This document shows, piece after piece, positions 37,670 through 46,289 of a DNA stretch of 64,000 bases. Position 1 is the stretch's first letter. Each line of letters begins with the position of its first letter. The translations under genes were made by a program, and so were the position numbers. Origin of the DNA: Bradyrhizobium diazoefficiens (GTDB lineage Bacteria; Pseudomonadota; Alphaproteobacteria; Rhizobiales; Xanthobacteraceae); assembly GCF_016599855.1 (NCBI RefSeq), contig NZ_CP067041.1, positions 6,788,501 through 6,852,500 of the forward strand, read 5' to 3'. Below the pieces are notes generated by a model. That model was not told where the DNA came from and did not search any database. It saw only the letters and a list, made by a program, of their open reading frames with translations.

Positions 37670-39052
37670 ATGAACGGACCGCTTCATCCCCGGGTCGGCT
37701 CCCGTCAGGTGTTCGCCATCGCGGGCCCCGCGATGGTCGCGAACCTCACCACACCGCTGATCGGCGTGGTCTCGACCACTGCCATCGGGCGGCTCGACGA
37801 TGCCACGCTGCTCGGCGGCGTCGCGATGGCCTCCGTCATCTTCGACTGCCTGTTCTGGCTGTTCGGTTTCCTGCGCATGAGCACGCTCGCTTTCACCGCG
37901 CAGGCGCTCGGCGCGGGCAAGACGCGCGAGCAGACCGTGATCCTGGTTCGCGGCTTCATCGTCGCCGGCTTGATCGGTGCCGCGCTGATCGCGCTGCAAT
38001 TGCCGCTCGGCGGCGTGCTGTTCGACCTGATGGGCGGCAGTGAAGGTGTCACGCGCGCCGCAAAAACCTATTTCATGATCCGGATCTGGTCGTCGCCATT
38101 CGCCTTCGCGAATTATGTCATTCTCGGCTGGCTGGTCGGACAGGGCCGCGCCAATCCGGCGCTCGCGCTCCAGGTCGTCATCAACCTCGTCAACATGGCG
38201 GCGACGGTGTTGCTGGTGCTGGTCTATGACACCGGAATCGCCGGCGCTGCGATCGCCGCGCTGCTGTCGGAGAGCATAGGGTTCGTGCTCGGCGTCATCG
38301 TCTGCCGGCGCTATGCCGAGGGCGGCTTTGCCGTGCCTCGCGCAAGGCTGCTCGAGCGCGCCAAGCTGATGCGGCTATTGGCTGTCAATTCCGACATCAT
38401 GATCCGCACCGCAGCGCTGATCACGGTATTCCTGTTCTTTACCGCCAAAGGCGCGCGTGCCGGCGACGTCACGCTGGCGGCGAACTCCGTGCTCAACAAT
38501 TTCCTGCTGGTCAGCGCCTTCTTCCTCGACGGCCTTGCCAACGCCGCCCAGCAGCTCTGCGGCCGCACCTTTGGCGCGCGCGATGCCAGGGGCTTTGGGG
38601 ATTCGACCCGGCTGGTGCTGCTGTGGGGGCTCGGCTTCGCACTGGTCGTCGCCGTGCTGTTCGCGCTGTTCGGGCCGAACCTGATCAATGTCATGACCGC
38701 AAGCGAGGACGTCCGCCGCGCCGCGCGCGAGTTCCTGCCGTTCATCGTGCTTGCGCCCATTCCCGGCGTGTTCGCTTTCGGCTTCGACGGCATCTATGTC
38801 GGCGCTACCTGGGCGCGCGAGATGCGCAATCTGATGCTGGCGGCGCTTGCGATCTTCTTCGGGATCTGGCTGGCGCTGCAATCGTTCGGAAATGCCGGGC
38901 TGTGGTCCGCGCTGCTCGCGTTCTATGTCGCTCGCGGCGGATTGCAGGGTGCAAGGTATCCGGCGCTGTTCAGGACGACGTTTCCCTCTTCTCCTTCTCC
39001 CCGCTTGCGGGGAGAAGATCGGGATGAGGGGGAGCTTCCGCAAGGATGGTGA
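37670..39052 (+). CDS. MATE family efflux transporter
   Basis: A 460-residue membrane protein with twelve helices in the MATE fold. The N-terminus A-I-A-G-P-A-M-V-A-N-L-T-T-P and the G-W-L-V-G-Q-G-R-A motif are usual for the DinF subgroup. It exports cationic compounds in exchange for protons or sodium. The last ~20 residues (S-P-S-P-R-L-R-G-E-D-R-D-E-G) are coded by a family B repeat starting at 38986, so the original stop seems to have been replaced. DinF relatives often lie next to lexA; here a LexA-like regulator gene is about 1.7 kb away. Confidence 0.93.
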   Translation: MNGPLHPRVGSRQVFAIAGPAMVANLTTPLIGVVSTTAIGRLDDATLLGGVAMASVIFDCLFWLFGFLRMSTLAFTAQALGAGKTREQTVILVRGFIVAGLIGAALIALQLPLGGVLFDLMGGSEGVTRAAKTYFMIRIWSSPFAFANYVILGWLVGQGRANPALALQVVINLVNMAATVLLVLVYDTGIAGAAIAALLSESIGFVLGVIVCRRYAEGGFAVPRARLLERAKLMRLLAVNSDIMIRTAALITVFLFFTAKGARAGDVTLAANSVLNNFLLVSAFFLDGLANAAQQLCGRTFGARDARGFGDSTRLVLLWGLGFALVVAVLFALFGPNLINVMTASEDVRRAAREFLPFIVLAPIPGVFAFGFDGIYVGATWAREMRNLMLAALAIFFGIWLALQSFGNAGLWSALLAFYVARGGLQGARYPALFRTTFPSSPSPRLRGEDRDEGELPQGW

Positions 39053-39128
39053 GAGGAGGATTCGAGGAGAGTCCCCCTCGCCCGGATTGCATCTTCGATG
39101 CAACCGGCCTCTCCCCGCGGGGAGAGGC
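38986..39128. repeat. Palindromic repeat, family B, overlapping the end of the MATE gene
   Basis: CTTCTCCCCGCTTGCGGGGAGAAG (hairpin) at the left and CCTCTCCCCGCGGGGAGAGG (hairpin) at the right. The first 67 bases are coding for the MATE protein tail and stop. Confidence 0.8.
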
Positions 39129-39134
39129 GAAGAA

Positions 39135-40232
39135 CTACATCCCCGGCCAGTCTTCCGCCGTCAGCGTCGCGGCATCGGCACCGACGATCTCGGAGAGCGA
39201 ATCTCGGCCCGTGCGCAACAAGGTCGAGGTGAGATCGCGCTTGATCTCATCGACGAGGCCGAGGCCCTTGTAGACCAGTGACGAATAGAGCTGAATCAGG
39301 CTCGCGCCGGCGCGGATTTTTGTCAGCGCTGCACCACCGGAATCGACTCCACCGACGCCGATCAAGGGGAATGCGCCCTCGACGCGCACATAGGTTTCGG
39401 CGACCATGCGCGTCGACAACCGGAACAGCGGCCGGCCGGACAGGCCGCCCTGCTCTTTCGACCGCATCTCCTCGCGCAGCGTGCTCGGCCGTGCGACTGT
39501 CGTGTTCGACACGATCATGCCGTCGACCCGGCGCGAGCGCGCGACCTGCACGACATCGTCGAGCTGGGCGAGGCTGAGGTCCGGCGCGATCTTCAGCAGC
39601 ACCGGCGTGTCGCCGGCCTTCTGCCTGACACGCTCGCGGGCGTCGATCACGTGGGCGAGGAGATCATCGAGCAGCGCGCCTTCCTGCAAATTACGCAGGC
39701 CTGGCGTGTTCGGCGAGGAGACGTTGATGGTGAAATAGCTCGCGACCGGAGCAAAAGTCTCGATCAGCTTGACGTAGTCGGCGATGCGGTCGGGCGAATC
39801 CTTGTTGGCGCCGACATTGACGCCGACGATACCGCCATGCTGCGCACGCGCGGCGAGCCGGCGCAACGCGACTTCGGCGCCGTCATTGTTGAAGCCCATG
39901 CGGTTGATGACGGCTTCGTCGCGCTCCAGGCGAAACAGCCGCGGCCGCGGATTGCCGCTTTGCGGCTTTGGCGTCACCGAGCCGATCTCGACGAAGCCGA
40001 AGCCGAGCCGCAGCAGGGCATCGGGCACTTCCGCGCTCTTGTCGAAGCCTGCGGCCATGCCGATTGGATTCGGAAAGTTCAGCCCGAAAGCGCGCACCGC
40101 AAGTTTTGAGTCGTCCGGCCGCGGCTTCGCCGGCGGCAGGAAGCGCAGGCCCTGGATCGCAAGGCGATGGGCGTCCTCCGGATCGAGCCAGCGCAACACC
40201 GGCAGCGAGAGTGCATCGAAAGCGCGGATCAC
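39135..40232 (-). CDS. pyrD: Dihydroorotate dehydrogenase (quinone), class 2
   Basis: A 365-residue flavoenzyme converting dihydroorotate to orotate with electron transfer to quinone, in pyrimidine synthesis. An N-terminal membrane-associating helix (residues 1-30) marks class 2. FMN-binding and catalytic features: G-M-A-A-G-F-D-K-S, G-F-N-N-D-G, N-V-S-S-P-N-T-P-G-L-R containing the catalytic Ser, and the C-terminal I-G-V-G-G-V-D-S-G. The gene before it overlaps by four bases (40229-40232), so both are coupled. Confidence 0.95.
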   Translation of the reverse strand: MIRAFDALSLPVLRWLDPEDAHRLAIQGLRFLPPAKPRPDDSKLAVRAFGLNFPNPIGMAAGFDKSAEVPDALLRLGFGFVEIGSVTPKPQSGNPRPRLFRLERDEAVINRMGFNNDGAEVALRRLAARAQHGGIVGVNVGANKDSPDRIADYVKLIETFAPVASYFTINVSSPNTPGLRNLQEGALLDDLLAHVIDARERVRQKAGDTPVLLKIAPDLSLAQLDDVVQVARSRRVDGMIVSNTTVARPSTLREEMRSKEQGGLSGRPLFRLSTRMVAETYVRVEGAFPLIGVGGVDSGGAALTKIRAGASLIQLYSSLVYKGLGLVDEIKRDLTSTLLRTGRDSLSEIVGADAATLTAEDWPGM

Positions 40233-40573
40233 GGGGTAAGCTCCGGAACGTCGTGGCTGCCATCGGAGCGCATATTGAGGTTTATCACCGAGAGCACCGC
40301 GCCGAGATCGAGCTCGCCATAAAGATGCGGAAACAGCTCGTCATTGCGCGAGCGCTCCCAGCGTAATTCGGCTCCGAGCGCGTCGCCGTCGACCTCAACC
40401 AGGAACAGCGCGCGCTGGCCGAAATAATGCTTGCGCAAGGTCTCCGGAACCTGTGCAGCGGTCGAAAAATGGATAAAGCCGTCGCGGACGTCATCTGCGC
40501 TGCCGCTGTATACGCCGTGTCGTTCCGCCTCGCGCCAGGCCGAGGCCGGACAGATTTTGTAGATCTTGACCAC
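40229..40573 (-). CDS. DUF952 domain protein
   Basis: A 114-residue protein of DUF952. It starts V-K-I-Y-K-I-C-P-A-S-A-W and has G-F-I-H-F-S-T-A-A-Q (about 35-44) and F-P-H-L-Y-G-E-L-D-L (about 87-96), both family hallmarks. These small proteins resemble glutathione-S-transferase-like or ADP-ribose-binding folds in some annotations, but the role is unknown. GTG 40573 is chosen as it begins at the conserved domain edge. It is coupled upstream of pyrD. Confidence 0.82.
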   Translation of the reverse strand: MVKIYKICPASAWREAERHGVYSGSADDVRDGFIHFSTAAQVPETLRKHYFGQRALFLVEVDGDALGAELRWERSRNDELFPHLYGELDLGAVLSVINLNMRSDGSHDVPELTP

Positions 40574-40788
40574 CAGTTCCGGCGTCCTGCTTGCTCTTTG
40601 AGTCTGTTGGGGTTTTCGGCCCGTATGAGGGCGGACCCGGGGCGCGACCGTAAAGGCGGCCCCTGCCGAACTCAAGACTTAGCCGGTACCCCTTGCGCGA
40701 AAATCGGAAAACCGGTTGATTTGAGGATAGTTTTCCTGAGTTGCGACGGGCTGGACCTTCCATGGTCAGACAAGCCAAAGCGCAGAGG

Positions 40789-41415
40789 ATGCTAACCCAT
40801 GGCCAGATCTGGGGCGCGCTGGATCGACTGGCCGCGCGCGCCGGGCTGTCGCCGTCCGGCCTTGCCAAACGCGCCGGGCTCGACCCCACCACCTTCAATA
40901 AATCCAAGCGCGTCACCTCCGACGGCCGCGAACGCTGGCCCTCGACCGAATCGATCGCGAAGGCACTGGCGGCAGCGGAATCGTCGATCGAGATTTTTGC
41001 CAGGCTGGTCGACGATGATTCCGGCGGCGGCCGCACCGTACCGCTGCTCGGCTTCACGCAGGCAGGCGCCAGTGGCGCGTTCGACGAATCCGGCATTCCA
41101 TCGGGCAGGGGCTGGAGCGAGATCGCACTGCCGGCCGACGAGGACAGCCACGCCTTCGCGCTGGAGATTTCCGGCGATGCGCTGATTCCGGCCTATCGCG
41201 ACGGCGATGTCATCCTGGTTTCACCGAGCGCGCCGATCCGCAAAGGCGATCGCGTGGTGGTGAAGACGAAGGCGGGTGAAGTGACGCTCGCCACGCTCAA
41301 GCGCCGCTCCGCGAAGGCGCTGGACTTGCAGCCGCTCGACGGGACGCAGGCAGAGCGGACGGTGGCGGCGAGTGATGTTGCGTGGATCGCAAGGATCGTG
41401 TGGGCGAGCCAGTGA
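40789..41415 (+). CDS. HTH-S24 family regulator lacking the peptidase serine
   Basis: A 208-residue LexA/CI-like protein. The N-terminal helix-turn-helix (about 1-65) contains L-S-P-S-G-L-A-K-R-A-G-L-D-P-T-T-F-N-K-S-K-R, then an S24 domain runs from about 90. The usual nucleophile motif G-D-S-M is G-D-A-L here (I-S-G-D-A-L-I-P-A-Y-R-D-G-D), so the Ser is Ala; a Lys is still present downstream. Self-cleavage is therefore unlikely and the domain may act only in dimerisation. ATG 40789 is the likely start; ATG 40762 and a TTG at 40741 are in frame. Confidence 0.85.
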   Translation: MLTHGQIWGALDRLAARAGLSPSGLAKRAGLDPTTFNKSKRVTSDGRERWPSTESIAKALAAAESSIEIFARLVDDDSGGGRTVPLLGFTQAGASGAFDESGIPSGRGWSEIALPADEDSHAFALEISGDALIPAYRDGDVILVSPSAPIRKGDRVVVKTKAGEVTLATLKRRSAKALDLQPLDGTQAERTVAASDVAWIARIVWASQ

Positions 41416-41427
41416 GGCAAACTCACT

Positions 41428-41550
41428 GTCGTCCTGGCGAAAGCCAGGACCCATTACCCCCAGGAAGAAGTGTTCGCGCGAGACGATAACTCCGAGTCTC
41501 CGTAACCACATCCGACAGTGGTTATGGGTCCTGGCTTTCGCCAGGACGAC
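41428..41550. repeat. Palindromic intergenic repeat, family C
   Basis: GTCGTCCTGGCGAAAGCCAG at the left pairs with CTGGCTTTCGCCAGGACGAC at the right; each end also folds on itself, and the inner C-C-A-T-T-A-C / G-T-T-A-T-G-G arms extend the stem. It lies between convergent genes. Confidence 0.85.
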
Positions 41551-41591
41551 GTTGGGGTAGACGGTTGCGACTATAAGGAGATCCGCAGCCC

Positions 41592-43232
41592 TCACGCACT
41601 CCGCGCCAGGGCGCCGTCGATCATGTTCACCGCGTTCTGCACGCCATATACCGCGACGAACGAGCCGAAGCGCGGACCCTTCTCCTGGCCGAGCAGCACC
41701 TGGTAGAGCATGTTGAACCAATCGAGCGTGACGCCGGGGCGACCATCCTTGCCCTTCTTGACCTGGTCGAGGAACGGCTCGCGGCGGCCAATCTCGTAGA
41801 CGACGTTCTGGATGTCCTCTGGCGTTGCATCCTGCGGTAACTGAGACAGCGCTTCGCGCAAATCCTGCAACGCGGCGCGCTCGGTGTCGATGGGCACGCG
41901 GAACTGCTTCGTCGGTGCGACGAAGTCGCGATAGTAGTTGATGGCGTAGCCGACCATCGCGTCCAGCTTCGGATGGGTCTGCGGGCTGACGCCGGGGCGG
42001 TAGCGGCCAATAAATCCCCAAAGCGTCTCGGCGTTTTCCGCGTTCGACGACGACACCAACGTCAGCAGCAGCTGGAATGTGACGGGCATGTCGCCCTGCG
42101 GCGGCTTGCCGTTGTGGATGTGCCAGACCGGATTGCCGAGCTGTTGCTTGTCATCCTGCCTGGTAAAGCCGTCGATGAATTGCTGGTAATCGTCGACGTT
42201 ACGCGGGATGACGTCGAAATACAGCCGCTTCGCCGCCTTCGGCTCGCGATACATGAACAGCGACAGCGATTCCGGTGAGGCGTAGCGCAGCCATTCGTCG
42301 ATGGTGAGGCCGTTGCCCTTAGACTTCGAGATCTTCTGGCCCTTCTCGTCGAGAAAGAGCTCATAGTTGAAGCCTTCGGGCGGCGTGGCGCCGAGCGCCC
42401 TCGCGATCGCGCCGGAGAGCTTCACGGAGTCGATGAGATCCTTGCCGGCCATCTCGTAGTCGACGCCGAGCGCGACCCAGCGCATCGCCCAGTCGGCCTT
42501 CCACTGGCACTTGACGTTGCCGCCGGTGACTGATGTTTCGACTTCCTGGTTCGTATCAGGATCGACATAGGTCACCGTTCCGGCCGCGACGTCGCGGCGG
42601 ATCATCGGCACTTGGAGCACGATTCCGGTTGTCTTGCTGATGGGCAGGAACGGCGAATAGGTAGCGCGGCGATCGGGGCCGAGCGTCGGCAGGATGATCG
42701 CCATGATCTTGTCGTAGGCGGCCAGCATCTTGAGCAGCGTCGCGTCGAAGCGGCCTGAGGTATAATAGTCGGTCGAGCTTGCGAACTCGTAGTCGAAGCC
42801 GAAATGATCCAGAAACGCGCGCAAGCGCGCGTTGTTGTGCGCGCCAAAACTGTCATGCGTGCCGAACGGATCGGGCACGCGCGTCAGCGGCTTGCCGAGG
42901 TTAGCTTCCAGAGGCGCCTTGTTCGACACGTTATCCGGGACCTTGCGCAGGCCGTCCATGTCGTCGGAGAAGGCAAGCAGGCGCGTCTTGATCTTGTCCT
43001 CGGTGAGGACGCGGTAGGCATGGCGCACCATCGAGGTACGCGCGACCTCGCCGAACGTACCGATATGCGGCAGGCCCGATGGCCCGTAGCCGGTCTCGAA
43101 CAGCACCTCGTCCTTCGGGCTTTTCTTCAGCCGCGCGACAATGGCCTTCGCCTGCTCGAACGGCCAGGCGTTGGATTGTTCGGCGAGCGCACGAAGATCG
43201 CTCGGGCTCATGCTGGGATCGATAACGGACAT
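41592..43232 (-). CDS. lysK: Lysyl-tRNA synthetase, class I
   Basis: A 546-residue class I LysRS, the type found in archaea, spirochaetes and alphaproteobacteria rather than the class II LysS. The ATP-site signature is G-L-P-H-I-G-T (about residue 52) and the second motif K-I-S-K-S-K-G is near residue 296. It charges tRNA-Lys. ATG 43232 is used; the longer open frame upstream adds 28 residues without family similarity. It stands as its own unit on the minus strand. Confidence 0.94.
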   Translation of the reverse strand: MSVIDPSMSPSDLRALAEQSNAWPFEQAKAIVARLKKSPKDEVLFETGYGPSGLPHIGTFGEVARTSMVRHAYRVLTEDKIKTRLLAFSDDMDGLRKVPDNVSNKAPLEANLGKPLTRVPDPFGTHDSFGAHNNARLRAFLDHFGFDYEFASSTDYYTSGRFDATLLKMLAAYDKIMAIILPTLGPDRRATYSPFLPISKTTGIVLQVPMIRRDVAAGTVTYVDPDTNQEVETSVTGGNVKCQWKADWAMRWVALGVDYEMAGKDLIDSVKLSGAIARALGATPPEGFNYELFLDEKGQKISKSKGNGLTIDEWLRYASPESLSLFMYREPKAAKRLYFDVIPRNVDDYQQFIDGFTRQDDKQQLGNPVWHIHNGKPPQGDMPVTFQLLLTLVSSSNAENAETLWGFIGRYRPGVSPQTHPKLDAMVGYAINYYRDFVAPTKQFRVPIDTERAALQDLREALSQLPQDATPEDIQNVVYEIGRREPFLDQVKKGKDGRPGVTLDWFNMLYQVLLGQEKGPRFGSFVAVYGVQNAVNMIDGALARSA

Positions 43233-43312
43233 CAAGAGGCCTCCGGGCCGCGGAAAATAGCGATTTCCGGGGAGAATGCAATTTGTGGGGCGGTGTTGCC
43301 TCACGTACCGCA

Positions 43313-43350
43313 GCAATCCAGACTGTCACCGCGGAAACAGTCTGGATTGC
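43313..43350. repeat. Hairpin between two minus-strand genes
   Basis: A 14-bp perfect stem (GCAATCCAGACTGT, 43313-43326, with its complement 43337-43350) around a 10-base loop. It lies 50 bp past the stop of the binding-protein gene and 81 bp before the lysK start. There is no T-tract on the minus strand, so it may be a processing site or repeat remnant rather than a terminator. Confidence 0.6.
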
Positions 43351-43399
43351 TTCGTCGCAAGGGCTCCTCGCAATGACGGCGGAGGGAGCAGCGACAGGC

Positions 43400-44335
43400 T
43401 TAGAACGGGCTCACCGAAAAATACCGCAGCCACAAATCCGTGTAGCGGCCTTTTTCCCAGACGCGGAACAGCGCCCAATTCAGGGCCTGGCGCAGCACGT
43501 CGTTGCCCTTGCGCACGGCGATGCCGATGCCTTCGCCGAAGAAGCGGCTTTCGACGAAGGGGCCGCCGGAGAAGGCGCAGCAATCGCCGGAATCGGTGCC
43601 GTTGATCCAGAACGCCAGCGAGATCGCATCGCCGAAGATGAAATCGACCTCGCCCTTGCGAAGTGCGGCGCGCAAGCTCTCGTCATTTGGATAGGCGTGC
43701 AGCTCGGCATCGGTGAACATCGCCTTCAGATAGGCCTCATGCGCGGACCCCGCGATGACGCCGACCTTCTTGCCTTCGAGATATTCGGGCCGGACCTCCG
43801 GCATCACCGCATCCTTGCGCGAGACGAAGCGCGCCGGCACGCGGTAATAGGGGTCGGTGAAATCGACGCGTGCGCGAAGCTGCGGACTCGTCGCCATCGA
43901 GGCGATGATGGCGTCGCCCCGGTTCGAGGTCAGCGCATCGACCAGAGTCTCAAAGCGGCGCATCTGCACCGTGCAGGTGACTTTGATCTCTTCACAAAGA
44001 GAACGGGCGAGATCGACGTTGAAGCCGGCCGGATTGCCGTCGGCGCCGGTATAGTTGAACGGCGGGTAGTCCGTCTCGGTCAGGAATCGGATCACGGTCA
44101 GGCGCGACAAGTCCGGCCGCTCCGGGCGTCGCCGCGGGTCCCAGAAACCGGGCACGGCTTGGGGGGCCGCTTGAGGCGCGGTTTGCGGCGTGGCATGAGG
44201 TGGCACAGGGGGCTGCTTGGCCGGGGTTTGCGCCTTGGCGCCGGGCAGGGCAGCGAGCAGGCACGCGGCGACAGCGAGCGCCGTCAGCAAGCCACGGGCA
44301 GATTTGGACGGTTTCGGCTGTTGCGATGGAGCCAT
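43400..44335 (-). CDS. Periplasmic amino-acid-type binding protein (SBP_bac_3)
   Basis: A 311-residue exported protein: a signal peptide (about 10-36), then a low-complexity Pro/Gln/Ala linker (about 37-60), then a family 3 binding domain from L-T-V-I-R-F-L-T-E-T-D-Y-P-P-F-N-Y. The pattern fits transport of polar amino acids or ectoine-like solutes. No permease or ATPase genes are adjacent. The pair G-D-C-C-A-F (about 242) is unusual for the family and may form a disulfide. Confidence 0.87.
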   Translation of the reverse strand: MAPSQQPKPSKSARGLLTALAVAACLLAALPGAKAQTPAKQPPVPPHATPQTAPQAAPQAVPGFWDPRRRPERPDLSRLTVIRFLTETDYPPFNYTGADGNPAGFNVDLARSLCEEIKVTCTVQMRRFETLVDALTSNRGDAIIASMATSPQLRARVDFTDPYYRVPARFVSRKDAVMPEVRPEYLEGKKVGVIAGSAHEAYLKAMFTDAELHAYPNDESLRAALRKGEVDFIFGDAISLAFWINGTDSGDCCAFSGGPFVESRFFGEGIGIAVRKGNDVLRQALNWALFRVWEKGRYTDLWLRYFSVSPF

Positions 44336-44420
44336 CGGCCGGAAATGAACGAATTTCGTTGGGATCGGAGGGCCTTATAGACCATCCGGCCGGGAACGCG
44401 AGCGCCGATTATAGTCGAGG

Positions 44421-44548
44421 TGCGCTCCCTCCCCCGCTTGCGGGGGAGGGCTGGGGAGAGGGTGTCGCTACAAAGGGATAGTCCCCAATAGGAGCGAGCC
44501 CTCACCCGGCGCTTTGCGCCGACCTCTCCCGCAAGCGGGAGAGGTTAC
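44421..44548. repeat. Palindromic intergenic repeat, family B
   Basis: Close match to the copy at 37001: a hairpin around CCTCCCCCGCTTGCGGGGGAGG, the inner CCCTCACCCGGCGCTTTGCGCC, and a second hairpin around CTCTCCCGCAAGCGGGAGAG. It lies upstream of the binding protein and downstream of the Sco gene. Confidence 0.85.
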
Positions 44549-44582
44549 ACCGAGAACGCCGCGCGATCATTCCGCCAAATGC

Positions 44583-45173
44583 CTACAGATACCGCTTCAA
44601 ATCCGCCGCGGCCTCTTCCGGGGTCCGCTTCAGATTGAACGGCGAGACGAAGCGGCCGTCGCGGTCCATCAGATAGATCAGCGCGGTGTGGTCCATGGTG
44701 TAGTCGCCGTCCTTGGTCGGGACCTTCTTGGCGTAGACCCGGTAGGAGGTGATCACCTTGGCGGTCTCGGCGGGATCGCCGGACAGGCCCTCGAGATGCG
44801 GATCGAAGCTCGAGAGATAGTCTTTCATGGTCGCGGGCGTGTCGCGCTCGGGATCGACCGAGATGAAGACGGCATTGACCTTGTCGGCATCCTTGCCCAG
44901 CGCGCGCAGTACCTCCGACATCTCGAACAGCGAGGTTGGACAGACATCAGGACAATGGGTGTAGCCGAAGAAGATCAGCGTCGGCTTGCCCTTGAGGCTC
45001 TTGTCGGTGACGGCTTTGCCGTTCTGATCGGTGAGCTGGAACGGGCCGCCGATCGCCGCGGGCTGCGCGACCTTGCTGACCCCGCCCATGGCCCAGAACA
45101 GCACCAGCAGACCGACAACGAGGCTTGCGGCAAACGTGGTCGCGATCACCAGCGGGCGGGCAGTGGAACTCAT
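44583..45173 (-). CDS. SCO1/SenC family copper chaperone
   Basis: A 196-residue protein: one N-terminal transmembrane helix (about 9-29) then a thioredoxin-like periplasmic domain. The copper motif is T-H-C-P-D-V-C-P (about 73-80) and the third ligand His is in M-D-H-T-A (about 161). Sco proteins deliver copper to the CuA site of subunit II, so it should act on the CoxB encoded at 6403, although it is 37 kb away. ATG 45173 is used; the longer frame upstream is the next gene's shadow. Confidence 0.92.
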   Translation of the reverse strand: MSSTARPLVIATTFAASLVVGLLVLFWAMGGVSKVAQPAAIGGPFQLTDQNGKAVTDKSLKGKPTLIFFGYTHCPDVCPTSLFEMSEVLRALGKDADKVNAVFISVDPERDTPATMKDYLSSFDPHLEGLSGDPAETAKVITSYRVYAKKVPTKDGDYTMDHTALIYLMDRDGRFVSPFNLKRTPEEAAADLKRYL

Positions 45174-45196
45174 GAGCGGAAACTTCCTGTCGCGGA

Positions 45197-45391
45197 TCAG
45201 AAGCAGGCGGCGAACCCGGTCCTGATCATTTCGAAGAACACCTGGCTGCCGTAGTGGAACCACAGCGCGAGCGCACCGAGCACGACCAGACCGCCGACCC
45301 CCGCGCCCGCCAACAGCAGCACGGGCGGCGTCCGGGCGGCAGTGGGCGAATTGTCCGATACAGGGTGTGCCGGATGCACGGGTTGAGCCAT
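45197..45391 (-). CDS. Small membrane protein upstream of the Sco gene
   Basis: A 64-residue protein with a Pro/His-rich N-terminus (A-Q-P-V-H-P-A-H-P) and one transmembrane helix (about 24-46). It ends in a short tail with one Cys. It precedes the Sco gene by 23 bp and is probably cotranscribed. The family is not recognised; co-occurrence suggests an accessory role in copper delivery or oxidase assembly. ATG 45391 is chosen; an ATG 11 codons upstream is possible. Confidence 0.55.
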   Translation of the reverse strand: MAQPVHPAHPVSDNSPTAARTPPVLLLAGAGVGGLVVLGALALWFHYGSQVFFEMIRTGFAACF

Positions 45392-45516
45392 GGCGATGAT
45401 CGGGGCGAAGGCCCCGGTTCCCAAGCCTCCAGATAAGCTTTGGCCCGCCTGCGGGCAAGACGCCGCGGGCGGGCCAAAGACGATCTGGTCAAGCCGATCC
45501 GGTCAGGCCGGGGACG

Positions 45517-46038
45517 TCAGTGCAGGAGCTGGCCCCGGGCGGATTCGAGCTGATCCGCTCGCGGCATAGCCCGCCGCGACGGCTTGATGGCCGAGGCCTG
45601 CGCGTCCATGTAGCAGGGCTTGTACATCGCCTGGAGCTGCCTGCCCCTGAGGAAGAGCATGTGCGGTGTGAGGCCGCCGCGCTGGTTGATCCAGCGCTTC
45701 ACCTGCGAGGGATACATCGCATAGAGCATCTGGGTCGCTTCGGGATTGGTGACGGCGCGGCCATTGGCGCCGAAGTCCCAAGCGGCGTGGAAGCCGAGCG
45801 TCGCGCTCGAGGTCACGCAGATGCGGTCATGCGGGATGGCGCCGAGCACGATGGTGCAGGCAGAGGCGCAGAGGCCGTCGATGATGACGGTATCGCCCGA
45901 CTGACGCAGGTCCTGGTATCTGTCGACGTAGGTTCCGATCCGGCCGCCGCGGTCATCCGCGATCCGAACCACCGCGTGCGACGCCCCCATGCAAGCGATC
46001 AAGCAAACCGCCGCAAGCAACCCCGTCAGAACCTTCAT
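45517..46038 (-). CDS. Exported ClpP/crotonase-fold protein (COG3904-like)
   Basis: A 173-residue protein with a signal peptide (about 1-22). The rest fits small periplasmic ClpP-like proteins: I-D-G-L-C-A-S-A-C-T-I-V-L (about 53-65), where the Ser of A-S-A sits at the ClpP nucleophile position, then L-G-F-H-A-A-W with the His (about 83-89). Protease activity is plausible but untested; the two Cys flanking the Ser are a hallmark of this group. It is a single minus-strand gene separated from its neighbours. ATG 46038 follows a likely ribosome site. Confidence 0.72.
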   Translation of the reverse strand: MKVLTGLLAAVCLIACMGASHAVVRIADDRGGRIGTYVDRYQDLRQSGDTVIIDGLCASACTIVLGAIPHDRICVTSSATLGFHAAWDFGANGRAVTNPEATQMLYAMYPSQVKRWINQRGGLTPHMLFLRGRQLQAMYKPCYMDAQASAIKPSRRAMPRADQLESARGQLLH

Positions 46039-46289
46039 TGTTCCCCGCCCCAGTCGTTTTCGAATCTGCGTGTCAGGTGGTGATGCGCGCCCAGCGTCCG
46101 TCGACTCTGTGGTTTTGTCTAGGCACGCCGGCTCACTCAAAACAAATTCAAATCCAGTGTTGCGTCCGCGCTGCACTCGGCCGGCCTCGATCCCAAAGTG
46201 GAACACGTTAACGATGTCTTACGCGACAAGCCCTTGATCTCAGTTGCAACCGCTGGCTTCAATCCCGGACAACTACAGGGGGGAACTCA

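Noticed and set aside
43313..43350. Rho-independent terminator of the binding-protein gene
   Set aside because: The stem is good, but there is no T-tract on the minus strand, so it is listed as a hairpin repeat instead.
37001..44548. Possible CRISPR array from recurring palindromes
   Set aside because: Copies are kilobases apart and irregular; there are no equal repeat-spacer units and no cas genes.
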